DNA of 64,000 nucleotides from a candidate division NC10 bacterium CSP1-5. GTDB lineage: Bacteria > Methylomirabilota > Methylomirabilia > Methylomirabilales > CSP1-5. The stretch spans positions 43,840 through 107,839 of the forward strand of contig LDXR01000011.1 of NCBI GenBank assembly GCA_001443495.1. Reading direction: 5' to 3'. Below, piece by piece: positions 1 through 8,919 of this stretch (position 1 is the first letter of the stretch; every line of letters starts with the position of its first letter). A model generated the notes under the pieces. That model made no database searches. It was not told the DNA's origin and saw only the letters and a list, made by a program, of their open reading frames with translations. Both the position numbers and the translations under genes were made by a program.

Positions 1-3000
1 CTGGGTCCTTGTCCTCTTTGGCGATCGTCACCGCCTTCTTGAGCATAGGGCCGGTGATTTTAGCGTATGTTTCCACCATCTCAGGACTCATCGGAATACG
101 CTCAATGTGCTCGTGGAGAGGCGGCAACTGGTAGCCCAGGTCGGTAATCCTTGCAAACAAGGTGATGGGCAAGAGAAACCTTATGACCGAGGGCATGATG
201 CCGGGAAGCTCTGTGGATCGATAGTTCCAACGCTTGATGTTGGTCGTGGCTCCCCGATCCCCTGGCCGGGGTGCTTCGTCCTGAGAGTAGGTGTATTTCA
301 ACAAACCATGGTGATTGACCCATAGACTGTGGCCGTCCTCATAGGAGTAGTTCTGTCTCACTTCTGGATTTCTCCGGTAGAGCAGATAGAACAGAGAGGA
401 GGCGGTTCCACCGAACAGAGTGCCAGTCAAAGCAATCGAGTACCGAGTGCCGGCAATGAACCGGGAGTCGGCCACGCCGATGTCTGTGCGGGCCGCCTGG
501 GCCTTATGCACTTCATCGGCGATGTAAATCTTGAACAGATGTCTGAATTTCTTCTGGATAAGACGGGCAACCCCTTCCCGGCGCCATCTCGACATCTCAA
601 ATAGAGGGGTCTGACACTTACCCTCAACCTTTTGCCACTTCCACTTTCCTTCCTTCCCATCGGTCCGCTCAGATTCATCGAAGTGCCAGTAGCCCTTGTC
701 CACCTTCCCGGCACAGAAGTCAGGAATCTTGTTCCAGTCCATGTAGTGACAGCCACATATGGGGCACTGGAACGCTCTGACTTTCCTCTCTTCCTCAACA
801 GCACTCTTACCGTCCTCACTATCGACGACGGTGATGCCTTTCTTCCAGCGCAGTAGAAGCCGTTCCTTGAGAACCTCACCGGCTCCAAACAGGGCCGGGA
901 TGGGCCGGACATCCTTGTCATCCTGAGTTCTATCCCAGGGTGTGTAATGCTTGGACGGCCCCATCTTGGAGGAGTAGTGCTCTGGCACTATCTGGACCGC
1001 TCCAGCCCCATACTTGCCAGGGTCAAACGCAACGATGGCGACGGCCCTCTTTCCAAGCCGGCCTGCCTGCCAGTCAGACGCGAAATCGAACAGGGTGTAC
1101 TCATCCTGATCGAAGTAATGTGCCTGGAAGCCATCGATGGTGAATTGGGTCGTCATGGTCAGCCTGACACTCGGGCTGCCTGAGTCACCGTTGCGCCTCT
1201 TGGCCCGGAAGGTCACACGGGTGGCCTGTTCCAGCGCCCTGACTAGACGGGTCCTGTTTCGCGGCGAAACGCGGACGGTCAGCCTACAGCGGCCGCCGGA
1301 ATCGCTGTCGGCTATCGGATCGACCTGCGTCCTTTCCCGGCTGGTGACCTCGCCTTCCGCCTCCTCGATGAGAGGCAGAATCACATTGTGGTAGAAGGTT
1401 CGGCCACGGCGCACGGGATCACTGATGATCCGCGCGGCAATCGGCTCATCTGGCTTGGCGATGGCTTCCGTATCCCGACGCCACTTGCCGACCATATGAC
1501 CTGGGCAGTAGATCAGGGCTGGCCACTGGTTCATCTCCCTCACCAGCCCCAGTGTGCTATTCATCAGCACCAAGATGGAGACAGCCATAGCCGTCTTGCC
1601 AATACCCATTTCCCCGTTGATGATCAGGTGGCCATGTTGCTGGAGTACTCTCTTCCCGGCGATGGCAAGATGTCTCTGGGCGTTGAACAAGCCACGCTCG
1701 TCTCTTCCTGGAAGGGGCGGTAGCTGGGCCGCCACGCCGTCCAGGGAACGCCATTCAGATTCAGTGGGGTCGAAGCCATAGGTGGCCGGATTCCTCTGCA
1801 AGATAGCAGAGGCTAGAGGATCGGCATAGCGAGTGATGAGATCGCCCACACTGTTGATGTCGGACACCAGTTCAATTTCTTTGTCCGTGATCGTGGTAAT
1901 GACAGTGCAAGGCTTCTCCCGTTCCTCCACGTTGTAGTGGGTCACCTGTCCTTTACTATCCATGACGGGCAGGGAGGTCTGCACCTTCTGTTTCTGGGAC
2001 AGACCACGCAATAGCATTCGGCGCCCATCGGGCAATATGATCGGGAGTGTTCCAATCTCGCCCGCACCGAGAAGCATACTCACGTGCCCAATCTTGGGCG
2101 GCACGGCTGTCTGGAAGGGAGAGCCGACCGGCTTGACATGAGTCACTTTCCGAAACTCCTCGGCCGCGGTCAGTTTACAGCGCAGGGCGGCATCCACCAT
2201 ATCGGTGTGAGAGACGGGCGCATAACTAAACCGATCCTCATCGGGCCGGGAAGGGATGACCCAGGCAGGCTCATCTTCCTGGCGAGCACGCATGGGCGGG
2301 ATGTCGGTGAAGACCGGCACTTCCACCTTGCGTGTCTTCTCCTCACCAGTCTCTTCATCGGTATAAGACTCTTCCTGTTTCCCCCATCCCATGATCAGGT
2401 GGTCATCGGTCAGGCAGGTGAGTTCCTGAATGGCCTTGCTCCCCGGATGGACATAGGCCGCTCCCCGATTGCAGGCCAGGATCACAATCTGACCGAATTT
2501 CTCATAGTCCTCGCCCGACTTGAATACCTGGAAGGATTCATACCAGCCGGCCAGGTGACGGGCCAGTCGTTCTTCCATCTGACTCTGCCCAATGAGAATC
2601 ACCTGATGGCCGCCTGCGATGATCTTGTCGGTCGTCTTAGTGACGAAGAGGTACTCGTGCCGCAACCTCTTCCCGGACTCGTCCCGTGTCTCCGACCAGT
2701 CGTAAGGTGGATTGTTGAACGCCAGAGAGACAGAGCGTCTCGCCCAGCTCACACCATAGAAGGTGGTAGGCAGCACCCGATCCAGTACCTTAGCAGCCTC
2801 GACCGATCGGGAGTAGGAGAGCTCGATGCCCCAGGTTTCCGCAGATCCGCCGAGAAGGTCCGCGAACTGCCGCAGGGCGGCGCCCATACCGCAGGCCGGA
2901 TCAACCAGGCGAATCGGTGTCTTGACCGTAAACCAGGAAGCAATCATCTCAATGATGGCTGGCTCAGTGGGGTAGTACAACAGTTTGCTCTGTGATTCCA

Positions 3001-3010
3001 AACGTGCCAT
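1..3010 (-). CDS. DUF6094-type DNA methyltransferase fused to SNF2/DEAD-type helicase (3' end outside window)
   Basis: This frame stays open for over 1000 codons, from an ATG at 3010 preceded by AAGGAA, and runs off the left edge. The N-terminus has a SAM-binding motif DPACGMGAALRQF (from about residue 37) and the N6-adenine catalytic motif NPPY (about residue 100), in the style of DUF6094 methyltransferases. A helicase half follows, with Walker A GEMGIGKT (about residue 466) and a DEVH box (about residue 832). A CxxC pair lies between those helicase motifs. Fused methyltransferase-helicases occur in restriction and anti-restriction systems (for example P1 DarB), so protection of phage DNA is a reasonable guess. 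The later helicase motifs lie beyond the window. The domains are clear; the biological role is inferred. Confidence 0.85.
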   Translation of the reverse strand, partial: MARLESQSKLLYYPTEPAIIEMIASWFTVKTPIRLVDPACGMGAALRQFADLLGGSAETWGIELSYSRSVEAAKVLDRVLPTTFYGVSWARRSVSLAFNNPPYDWSETRDESGKRLRHEYLFVTKTTDKIIAGGHQVILIGQSQMEERLARHLAGWYESFQVFKSGEDYEKFGQIVILACNRGAAYVHPGSKAIQELTCLTDDHLIMGWGKQEESYTDEETGEEKTRKVEVPVFTDIPPMRARQEDEPAWVIPSRPDEDRFSYAPVSHTDMVDAALRCKLTAAEEFRKVTHVKPVGSPFQTAVPPKIGHVSMLLGAGEIGTLPIILPDGRRMLLRGLSQKQKVQTSLPVMDSKGQVTHYNVEEREKPCTVITTITDKEIELVSDINSVGDLITRYADPLASAILQRNPATYGFDPTESEWRSLDGVAAQLPPLPGRDERGLFNAQRHLAIAGKRVLQQHGHLIINGEMGIGKTAMAVSILVLMNSTLGLVREMNQWPALIYCPGHMVGKWRRDTEAIAKPDEPIAARIISDPVRRGRTFYHNVILPLIEEAEGEVTSRERTQVDPIADSDSGGRCRLTVRVSPRNRTRLVRALEQATRVTFRAKRRNGDSGSPSVRLTMTTQFTIDGFQAHYFDQDEYTLFDFASDWQAGRLGKRAVAIVAFDPGKYGAGAVQIVPEHYSSKMGPSKHYTPWDRTQDDKDVRPIPALFGAGEVLKERLLLRWKKGITVVDSEDGKSAVEEERKVRAFQCPICGCHYMDWNKIPDFCAGKVDKGYWHFDESERTDGKEGKWKWQKVEGKCQTPLFEMSRWRREGVARLIQKKFRHLFKIYIADEVHKAQAARTDIGVADSRFIAGTRYSIALTGTLFGGTASSLFYLLYRRNPEVRQNYSYEDGHSLWVNHHGLLKYTYSQDEAPRPGDRGATTNIKRWNYRSTELPGIMPSVIRFLLPITLFARITDLGYQLPPLHEHIERIPMSPEMVETYAKITGPMLKKAVTIAKEDKDP
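1256..1270. repeat. Dispersed palindrome GTTTCGCGGCGAAAC, copy 1
   Basis: Exact 15-bp palindrome inside the methyltransferase-helicase gene, where the leftward frame reads VSPRN. It is identical to copies at 11635, 29729 and 61439. Confidence 0.9.
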
Positions 3011-3018
3011 TGAGTTCC

Positions 3019-3963
3019 TTAACCGGCGAGCGTGATCTCGCCGGAATAGAGTGCAAGTCGAATGATGTCTCTCCAAGCATCTGTGCTAGAGCTTACCCGG
3101 ATGGCGTTCCTGATGTCCGAGACACCGACCACGGGCAGACTCTCAATCAGCCCTTCATGTAAGCCGTGCTCGTAAAGAGCACTGCCCCACTCATCCAGGT
3201 AGCCCCAGGGAGTTGCCAGAGCTAGGCGCTGGATAAATTTCCGAACAGGGTCCTCGTGCTCCATAGAGACGACATAGAAATTTTCCAGACCGGCCGGATT
3301 GCCCGCGCCTGGATGAAGCAGGAAGCTGGTCAGTCCTTGCGCCCCTGTTTTGGCTTCCAGGTTGGCGGTGATGACTTGGTAGCCCCTTCGAGCGCCAAGA
3401 AGCTCGACATGCATGGCCGGGCCATTGAGATATAGAAAGCTGTTCTTCCTGTTCACCGACAGACTTGCTCGGACAGCCACCTGTAGTTCTTTCGCATTGG
3501 TCACGATCTGGGCTGCCACGAGGGTCTGTGTTCCAGGATCGTAGGTGGCTCCCACCACCCTGACCATGGCAGACTCGTTTGACAAAGTGTAGGATGGATA
3601 TTTGGGTTCTTCTGTCGTGGTAGTTGACACTTTCAGAGTTTTCTCAATGCCTGCTATGGCCTCGGCAACGACATCACCGTGACATGGATCGGGCTTACAC
3701 CAGCAGACGAGGACAATGTTCTCACCCGCCTTATGCTTGTGCGATAGGCGTAGCAACTCTCGCTTGGCTGGCCCATTCACGCGGTACTGATTTCTCAGCC
3801 AGCCGCGGTAGCGGGCAACCACATCTTCCCGGCTTATCCCTCGTTTGAGCAAGCCCAGAAAGGGATTGGCAAGCGGTGAGGATACCGGGAAGCGGGGCTG
3901 GTTGGCCCACCCGATGTACTCCCCATCCTGCTTCCAGTCACGAGCGTTGACGACGGCGATCAC
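3019..3963 (-). CDS. DUF4326-domain protein with a long C-terminal extension
   Basis: The first ~100 residues carry the DUF4326 pattern: VNARD, a Y-x-G near the start, SPLANPF, an R-x-W-L segment and a C-terminal CWCKPDPCHGDVVAE cysteine/histidine signature that could hold a metal. The biochemical role of DUF4326 is not established; it is common in phages. The remaining ~200 residues are not recognised. The start is GTG at 3963, overlapping the upstream stop as GTGA, which suggests coupled translation. The next gene (the methyltransferase-helicase) begins only a few bases downstream. Confidence 0.8.
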   Translation of the reverse strand: MIAVVNARDWKQDGEYIGWANQPRFPVSSPLANPFLGLLKRGISREDVVARYRGWLRNQYRVNGPAKRELLRLSHKHKAGENIVLVCWCKPDPCHGDVVAEAIAGIEKTLKVSTTTTEEPKYPSYTLSNESAMVRVVGATYDPGTQTLVAAQIVTNAKELQVAVRASLSVNRKNSFLYLNGPAMHVELLGARRGYQVITANLEAKTGAQGLTSFLLHPGAGNPAGLENFYVVSMEHEDPVRKFIQRLALATPWGYLDEWGSALYEHGLHEGLIESLPVVGVSDIRNAIRVSSSTDAWRDIIRLALYSGEITLAG

Positions 3964-4235
3964 TTTGCCTCTCTGGCTAGTAGGGAAGCAATCTCTTCCT
4001 TCCTGGCCCTGAGTTGGTGCCTGGCATACTCACCAAGTGCAACATCAATCCCAAGAGAGATGAGAATGCCTGCTACTGAGGCAGGGTTGGTGTCGATCTT
4101 GCTTTTGAACTGGGCCATCGTGACGAGCGTTCTGAGTTCCTGCACTAGGACACTCGGTAGGTTGAACTCGGCTTCACCCTCCAACTCGCCCTGCAGAACG
4201 ATCTTCATGGTGTTTTTCTTAACGACGGCAGGCAT
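3960..4235 (-). CDS. Small hypothetical protein
   Basis: 91 residues, not recognised. An acidic middle segment (ELEGEAEFNLP) is followed by a mostly helical half ending in a charged run rich in Arg, Lys and Glu. It sits between two hypothetical genes in the leftward operon and is coupled by GTGA to the DUF4326 gene downstream. Confidence 0.7.
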   Translation of the reverse strand: MPAVVKKNTMKIVLQGELEGEAEFNLPSVLVQELRTLVTMAQFKSKIDTNPASVAGILISLGIDVALGEYARHQLRARKEEIASLLAREAK

Positions 4236-4238
4236 GGG

Positions 4239-4739
4239 CTACTCATCTACTCGGGTGTGTTTGTGAGATGATGCTGTGTTCTTGTGAGTGGTATCCCACC
4301 ACGAGAACACATTCTGATCTCCCCACTCAGCATCGGGGTAGTACAGAACACAGGCTAAGGCGAGCAAGAGCGGGAGATGGGGTTCCCCGCTTGGGCCGCC
4401 GATTCCACCCCAGTAGTATTCGTCTGCATTGTTCCAGGGGGCGATGTCTACTCTGTCTCCCCGGAAGGTGATGGTGTCTTCGTGATGATCACCCATGCGA
4501 TTAAGCGTGTGTCGGAGACAATCAAACGCACCTCTGAAAGTACCCAGGCGGAAGTAAGGGGTAGGCGACATCTTGCGTCGGATGGCCTTGATGATATTCT
4601 CGGCAGTGACCGGCCAATCGTATCCAGGAAGGCCGGCTTCCTGGGCCTGGTCACACTCCACATCGCTGAGCCAGATGCGGATCTGTAGATCGTCGGCTCT
4701 CTTAAAGGGCAGGTTAGACCAACGCGCTATCTTTTTCAT
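4239..4739 (-). CDS. Hypothetical protein
   Basis: 166 residues from the ATG at 4739, which overlaps the stop of the preceding gene (ATGA). The frame extends further upstream, but that part overlaps the neighbouring gene and is rejected. It has a Trp/Tyr-rich middle (NADEYYWGG) and a helical LPLLLALACVLYY segment. No family recognised. Confidence 0.75.
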   Translation of the reverse strand: MKKIARWSNLPFKRADDLQIRIWLSDVECDQAQEAGLPGYDWPVTAENIIKAIRRKMSPTPYFRLGTFRGAFDCLRHTLNRMGDHHEDTITFRGDRVDIAPWNNADEYYWGGIGGPSGEPHLPLLLALACVLYYPDAEWGDQNVFSWWDTTHKNTASSHKHTRVDE

Positions 4740-5095
4740 CACACAAACTCCAGGGGTGGCATAGGGATAGCCCGATGAATAGGCCGCCATAGATGCAGCA
4801 CACCGGGATGGATGTTTATGTACCTGGACTGGGGCGGGTGGTACTGAACGACACACTCCTCGGGCTCCCAGAACAGGTGTCTCACAAAGGACATCTCATC
4901 CCAGGAAGGGATGACTGCCCCTTTCTTAGAGACGGACACGTGCTCCCATTCTCCACCGTCCGAGACGATTAAGTAGAGTAGCTTACCGTGATCGGGACCA
5001 GGGATCAGGAAGGCCCCGTTATTACCGATGGCGCCGGCGTAGCGGCCTCTCTTCACCCGGTAGGGTTCAACCCTCGGATTCGGAGTAGGTCTCAT
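4739..5095 (-). CDS. DUF7694-like conserved phage protein
   Basis: 118 residues. The pattern WEHVSVS ... PSWDEMSFV ... FW-x-x-EECVVQYHPP ... YINIHPG ... LHLWRP matches a small protein family common in phages (DUF7694, from memory). Its function is unknown. The preferred ATG at 5095 overlaps the upstream gene by about 29 bases. A longer frame from 5278 would run entirely over that gene and lacks its own ribosome site. Confidence 0.75.
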   Translation of the reverse strand: MRPTPNPRVEPYRVKRGRYAGAIGNNGAFLIPGPDHGKLLYLIVSDGGEWEHVSVSKKGAVIPSWDEMSFVRHLFWEPEECVVQYHPPQSRYINIHPGVLHLWRPIHRAIPMPPLEFV

Positions 5096-5327
5096 CCGGC
5101 TCTTCTTCCAGGATATACGCCGGCAGGCCACGTACTCGCCGGACGACATTGATCTCTTCCAGGGTGAATGGGCCACACCGGCCTGTGTCTGGGTCTGGGC
5201 CCATATCCACCCACCAATTCTTACATTTGCTACAGCCGCAGGTGTAGGGGTGGTCACTCGCCTCAATGAACGAATCATCGATGCCGAACTGGTGGGCGTA
5301 GTCTCTGAGGATGTCTTCCAGGCTCAT
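5067..5327 (-). CDS. Small acidic protein with a cysteine pair
   Basis: 86 residues with a CGCSKC motif that may bind zinc and an acidic C-terminus. It also contains CGPFTLEEINVVRR. Not assigned to a family. Overlaps the downstream DUF7694-like gene. Confidence 0.7.
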   Translation of the reverse strand: MSLEDILRDYAHQFGIDDSFIEASDHPYTCGCSKCKNWWVDMGPDPDTGRCGPFTLEEINVVRRVRGLPAYILEEEPDETYSESEG

Positions 5328-5414
5328 GTCTTCATCCTATCCGAAAGGTGTGTCACCTAGCGTCACTTCTTGGGCGAGAAGTGCCAGCGGGAGACCCACT
5401 GGAAACGCTTCTCT

Positions 5415-6155
5415 CTACTCTTTTTCACGATCGATCTCCGCAATGGTGAAGGCTCCCTCAACCCAGACATTCTTGACCCGGGGCGGCGGCTCGGCCTTCA
5501 CTCTCTCCGGTAGGGGCAGGCCACGTCTCTCGAGCTCACCTTCCAGGGCAGTAGCCCAAAGCCCTGCCTGGTACTCGATCTCGTCTGCCTCATCCATGGC
5601 CCGTTCTGCTGCATCCTGGGCTCCATCACCGTGAGGGCCCCAGAAGGGATCGTGGTAGAACATCCTGGCCGATGCGATCTTGGCCAGTCTCCGATAGAGT
5701 TGGCGTAAGGCATTGGTGAGATGCCCGGGAGACATGAGTGAGATGGGATGGAGTGAGCCGTCCTTCCCGCGCCAGATGGGGCACTGATGCCTGGCCCTGA
5801 GTCTGTTGACCAGCGCGATCTCAGCCTCTCTCTTCTCATCTGGAGGCTCATCCAGGCCCCACCTTTCTTCCTGGCGTGAACCGTAATACTCAGACCTGCT
5901 ATCGCTGTCGTCCTGCTCAGAAGGCACTTGGTCTCCCCAGTTCTGGGCTTCGACCCAAGCTTTGGCGTCCGCCATTGATGTTCCTGGCTGAAGCTGAAGC
6001 ACCGCCTTAATCCGCATGAGCTTTACCCGAGTGGGGCTAGTAGTGGTGAACTCAGGGTATTCCAATGCTGCGCGCCGATCGACATGGTGAATGTTGAGAC
6101 TAGCGAGCCTGTTATGCGTGACTTCGATGTGGAATCCGAGAAGGTTAGTCTTCAT
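5415..6155 (-). CDS. Hypothetical protein
   Basis: 246 residues, unrecognised. The N-terminal third is possibly beta-rich, the middle is very acidic (around residues 80-115) and the C-terminal half is helical. The ATG overlaps the stop of the LuxR-type gene (ATGA at 6155-6152), so the two are likely co-translated. Confidence 0.75.
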   Translation of the reverse strand: MKTNLLGFHIEVTHNRLASLNIHHVDRRAALEYPEFTTTSPTRVKLMRIKAVLQLQPGTSMADAKAWVEAQNWGDQVPSEQDDSDSRSEYYGSRQEERWGLDEPPDEKREAEIALVNRLRARHQCPIWRGKDGSLHPISLMSPGHLTNALRQLYRRLAKIASARMFYHDPFWGPHGDGAQDAAERAMDEADEIEYQAGLWATALEGELERRGLPLPERVKAEPPPRVKNVWVEGAFTIAEIDREKE

Positions 6156-6430
6156 GGTTTGCTTTCTCCCGCTTGAACGCCAAGGGAAGGGGCAGGTTGC
6201 AAGTCGCCCAACCGGATGTCTTTCCGGCTTAAAATGCCCTGCTTGGCAAGGATATTGGCAACATGCGTCCTGACCGTCTCTACACTGATGCAGAGCCGGT
6301 TAGCAATCTCTTTGTTTCGCAGGCCGGCTACAACCAGGGTCGCCACTTCTTGCTCACGAGGAGTGAGTGGTTCCTGAAGGAGGTCGGACATCTCATCATA
6401 CCAGACTCGGTACTTGGGTTGGCTACCCAT
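6152..6430 (-). CDS. LuxR/GerE-type helix-turn-helix regulator
   Basis: About 92 residues from the ATG at 6430, chosen because AGGAGGAG lies just upstream. The GerE-type HTH is complete: LTPREQEV, then LRNKEIANRL and SVETVRTHVANIL. There is no receiver or autoinducer domain, so this is a stand-alone DNA-binding domain. It is an unlinked candidate partner for the phage histidine kinase at 56.2 kb, but with no phosphoacceptor domain a classical relay is unlikely. It probably controls phage or host promoters. Confidence 0.88.
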   Translation of the reverse strand: MGSQPKYRVWYDEMSDLLQEPLTPREQEVATLVVAGLRNKEIANRLCISVETVRTHVANILAKQGILSRKDIRLGDLQPAPSLGVQAGESKP

Positions 6431-6935
6431 CACTCTCCTCCTGTCTGGGTTGGTAGCCTGGGTCCGGCTCGTAAGCCTCTTCGGCTCCTTGCTGGGCCAG
6501 CTTGTCACACCGCTCGTTATCGGGGTCCCCGTTGTGGCCCCTCACCCACTCAAACCTGACCGAGAAGTGTGAATCAATCATGTTCAGGAGCCGGCTCACA
6601 AGGTCAACGTTCTTGGCCAACTGTGGGACGGTGGCCCTGGGATCAAGGTACCATCCTTGTGCCTTCCACTTCCTGGCCCACCCTTGCCCGAACATATTGA
6701 CCAGGTACTTGCTGTCACTCCTGATGATGACATGACATGGCCTCTTGAGTGCTTCCAGGGCCGTGAGTGCCCCGTAGAGTTCCATCCGAGGCGCATTGGT
6801 CATCAGGAAACCGCCGACAATCTCTTTGGTGCTCTCTCCATAGCGTAGGACGGCGGCATAGCCACCTGTCCCGGCTGAGTTAGGCACCGGGAAGCAACAG
6901 CCATCGGTGTAGATGATGAGCTTGAACCTTATCAT
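6423..6935 (-). CDS. rnhA: Ribonuclease HI
   Basis: 170 residues from the ATG that overlaps the upstream stop (ATGA at 6935-6932). All RNase HI active-site elements are visible: first Asp in IIYTDG, Glu in APRMELYGAL, Asp in RSDSKYLVN and the terminal His/Asp in WVRGHNGDPDNERCD. Length is normal for the family. It degrades RNA in RNA-DNA hybrids, here most likely removing replication primers or R-loops. Its last bases overlap the LuxR-type gene. Confidence 0.95.
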   Translation of the reverse strand: MIRFKLIIYTDGCCFPVPNSAGTGGYAAVLRYGESTKEIVGGFLMTNAPRMELYGALTALEALKRPCHVIIRSDSKYLVNMFGQGWARKWKAQGWYLDPRATVPQLAKNVDLVSRLLNMIDSHFSVRFEWVRGHNGDPDNERCDKLAQQGAEEAYEPDPGYQPRQEESDG

Positions 6936-7339
6936 GGCTCGGTCACCTGCTGGATGTCTTCCAGGATGAACAACTCCTGCCAAACAGTCGCCTTATGGTT
7001 TGGCTGACCACATGACCAGTAAGAAACCATCGGCTCAAAGCCCAGGTGCATCTTCCACTCGGGATCCACCGGTGTCCAGCCGATTCCGTAGTGATACTCC
7101 GCGACCGATCGTTTGCCGCATTCACAGACGACCAGCTTGGGATAATTCAGTAAGGCCGTCTCGGGTCTGCGGATCCAATCTTCAGGGTATCCGATGTAGG
7201 CAGAGGCCGCGTGCTCTGCAGCTTGCAGGGTATGACCCTCGTCGAGGTCCTCGAATCGCTGTCGCAGGATGGAAGCGAACCTATCAGTGATTCTCTTTCG
7301 GTGCGCTTCACATGCTTCAGAGGCGCTTAGGTGGTTCAT
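6932..7339 (-). CDS. Hypothetical protein with possible zinc site
   Basis: 135 residues: a helical N-terminal half, then CECGKR and a later SCGQPNHK that could form a zinc site. Not assigned to a family. Coupled by ATGA to rnhA. Confidence 0.7.
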   Translation of the reverse strand: MNHLSASEACEAHRKRITDRFASILRQRFEDLDEGHTLQAAEHAASAYIGYPEDWIRRPETALLNYPKLVVCECGKRSVAEYHYGIGWTPVDPEWKMHLGFEPMVSYWSCGQPNHKATVWQELFILEDIQQVTEP

Positions 7340-7353
7340 CGCTATGTTCTCCT

Positions 7354-8073
7354 TTATTCAAAGGCCAGGCCGCGTTCCCTGAGTGAGATGAAACGCTGAT
7401 GGCCGATGATGAGATGATCGAGTACCTCGATGTCCAGCAACTTCCCGGCGTTGATGATCTCCTTCGTGAGGCTGATGTCCTCTGAGGAAGGAGATGGATC
7501 ACCGCTTGGATGATTGTGCGCGACAATGATGGCGGCCCCGTCTCTGGAGATGCACGGCTTGAATACTTCGGCTGTGCGAATCCAGGTTGTGTTCAGAGAT
7601 CCCTTGTAGATGGTGGGTACTGCCAGGATTCGATTGCGTGTGTCCAACACCATCACACGCAGTTCTTCCTGGGTCAGATTCTGCATGTCGGCCATGAAGA
7701 TGTCGCCGGCATCGGCGGGTGCGCGGATCTGTGTCCTCTCAATAGGCGCTGTGGTGAGGGAACGTCGTCCCAGTTCCAGAGCGGCCAATATCTGGTAGGA
7801 ACGCTTCCTCCCGATTCCCTTGGTCTTGGTCATCTCGGCGCAACTCATCTTCATCATGTCGGCAATGTCATTGCTGGCCAGTAGGTTTGCAGCAGCTTCG
7901 GCGTCGCCCGTGACGAGGGACAAGAGCTCCAGGGTTGATAACGACTTCACGCCTATGTTATCGGCTCGCCAGGTCACGTTCTCTCGGGCAATGACTTCTC
8001 GGATTACTCTTTTAGGTTTTTCAGTGTGGGTTCCATCTTGAACTACGAAGGACAATTGTCCTTCATCAGGCAT
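7354..8073 (-). CDS. radC: RadC-family JAMM-domain protein
   Basis: About 239 residues, from the ATG at 8073 (CAGGAG upstream). An N-terminal helix-hairpin-helix-like part (KTKGIGRKRSYQIL) is followed by the RadC MPN+/JAMM domain, with the metal motif HNHPSGDPSPSSED and an upstream glutamate. RadC proteins were once called DNA-repair proteins, but their function is unsettled. They are very common on mobile elements near anti-restriction genes, which fits this block. Confidence 0.93.
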   Translation of the reverse strand: MPDEGQLSFVVQDGTHTEKPKRVIREVIARENVTWRADNIGVKSLSTLELLSLVTGDAEAAANLLASNDIADMMKMSCAEMTKTKGIGRKRSYQILAALELGRRSLTTAPIERTQIRAPADAGDIFMADMQNLTQEELRVMVLDTRNRILAVPTIYKGSLNTTWIRTAEVFKPCISRDGAAIIVAHNHPSGDPSPSSEDISLTKEIINAGKLLDIEVLDHLIIGHQRFISLRERGLAFE

Positions 8074-8392
8074 GGGCACTCCTGGGTCGTGTCGTGTATC
8101 TCTGCATGGTGGACACCCGAGCAAAGGCCCATTCTGGGATATTGCCCGTCTCGAAGAGGAGTTCCCTCTTCCCGCGTAGGGTTTCGGTGTGAGAGATACA
8201 CCGAAATCCTGCCCGGCGCTGGAAGTAAACAGTGAACTCCACTTCGTCTGGAGCGACGATGAGCTTCCTCACCTCGTAGTCACGCGATCGGGCGATGGAC
8301 CGATCGTAATAGTCTACGGCGATCAGGCCGCCCAGCATGAGCGTGATGAGGGTCATGATGGATAGAAAGATGGTTGTTGAAGAGGGATCCAT
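8066..8392 (-). CDS. Small membrane-anchored protein
   Basis: 108 residues. A single strong N-terminal membrane segment (about residues 8-26, IFLSIMTLITLMLGGLIAV) is followed by a charged soluble domain. No lipobox or enzyme motif. The end overlaps the start of radC by eight bases. Confidence 0.7.
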   Translation of the reverse strand: MDPSSTTIFLSIMTLITLMLGGLIAVDYYDRSIARSRDYEVRKLIVAPDEVEFTVYFQRRAGFRCISHTETLRGKRELLFETGNIPEWAFARVSTMQRYTTRPRSAHA

Positions 8393-8424
8393 GGTGGTGT
8401 GGTCTCCTTTGCACTGTGGGTTCT

Positions 8425-8661
8425 TCAGTCCTTCTTGGGGGTCGCGTACCAGCGCGCGACCGTCCTTTCCTTTCCCGGTGCCCCATAGGTGTTAATGTGC
8501 CGGACAAGGTAGCCCTCGTTCTCCCAGGTCTGGAGCATGACAGCGGCCTGCGCCTGGAAGAGACCGGTGTGCTTGGCAATCTCGGCCAGTGTCCGGCCCT
8601 GCTCTTCGGCTTCCTGGACAAATTGCAATATGACCTTCTCGGGTCTGAGATCGGAGCTCAT
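8425..8661 (-). CDS. Small winged-helix protein
   Basis: 78 residues with a helix-turn-helix layout (RTLAEIAKHTGLFQAQAAVMLQTWENEG) and a following wing-like basic segment. Typical of small phage DNA-binding proteins; target unknown. Coupled by overlap to the gene upstream. Confidence 0.65.
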   Translation of the reverse strand: MSSDLRPEKVILQFVQEAEEQGRTLAEIAKHTGLFQAQAAVMLQTWENEGYLVRHINTYGAPGKERTVARWYATPKKD

Positions 8662-8915
8662 TTGATTTGCTCTGTCACGATGCTATTCTTCACAACTGCC
8701 CACAGGAATGACTTCCAGCGATCGAATGTGGGGTCTTTCGCCTCATCGGTGAGGATGCGCTCAAGGCCAATGTATTGCACGTTGGCTTCCTGGAAAGACT
8801 GATCGATCAGAGCTGTATCTCGCTCTGTGCGCGGATAGCACTCATCATATCGGAGCATGTCGAGTGGGAAGGAGCCTAACCCGGTGACTTGGAATGTTTG
8901 TCGATAGACTTTCAT
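8658..8915 (-). CDS. Small hypothetical protein
   Basis: 85 residues, not recognised; a mixed sheet/helix protein with no membrane segment. The stop overlaps the ATG of the winged-helix gene. Confidence 0.65.
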   Translation of the reverse strand: MKVYRQTFQVTGLGSFPLDMLRYDECYPRTERDTALIDQSFQEANVQYIGLERILTDEAKDPTFDRWKSFLWAVVKNSIVTEQIK

Positions 8916-8919
8916 GATT

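Noticed and set aside
2084-2995. 303-codon plus-strand frame
   Set aside because: Shadow of the methyltransferase-helicase gene, whose leftward frame carries the catalytic motifs; the plus frame has no ribosome site or recognisable motif.
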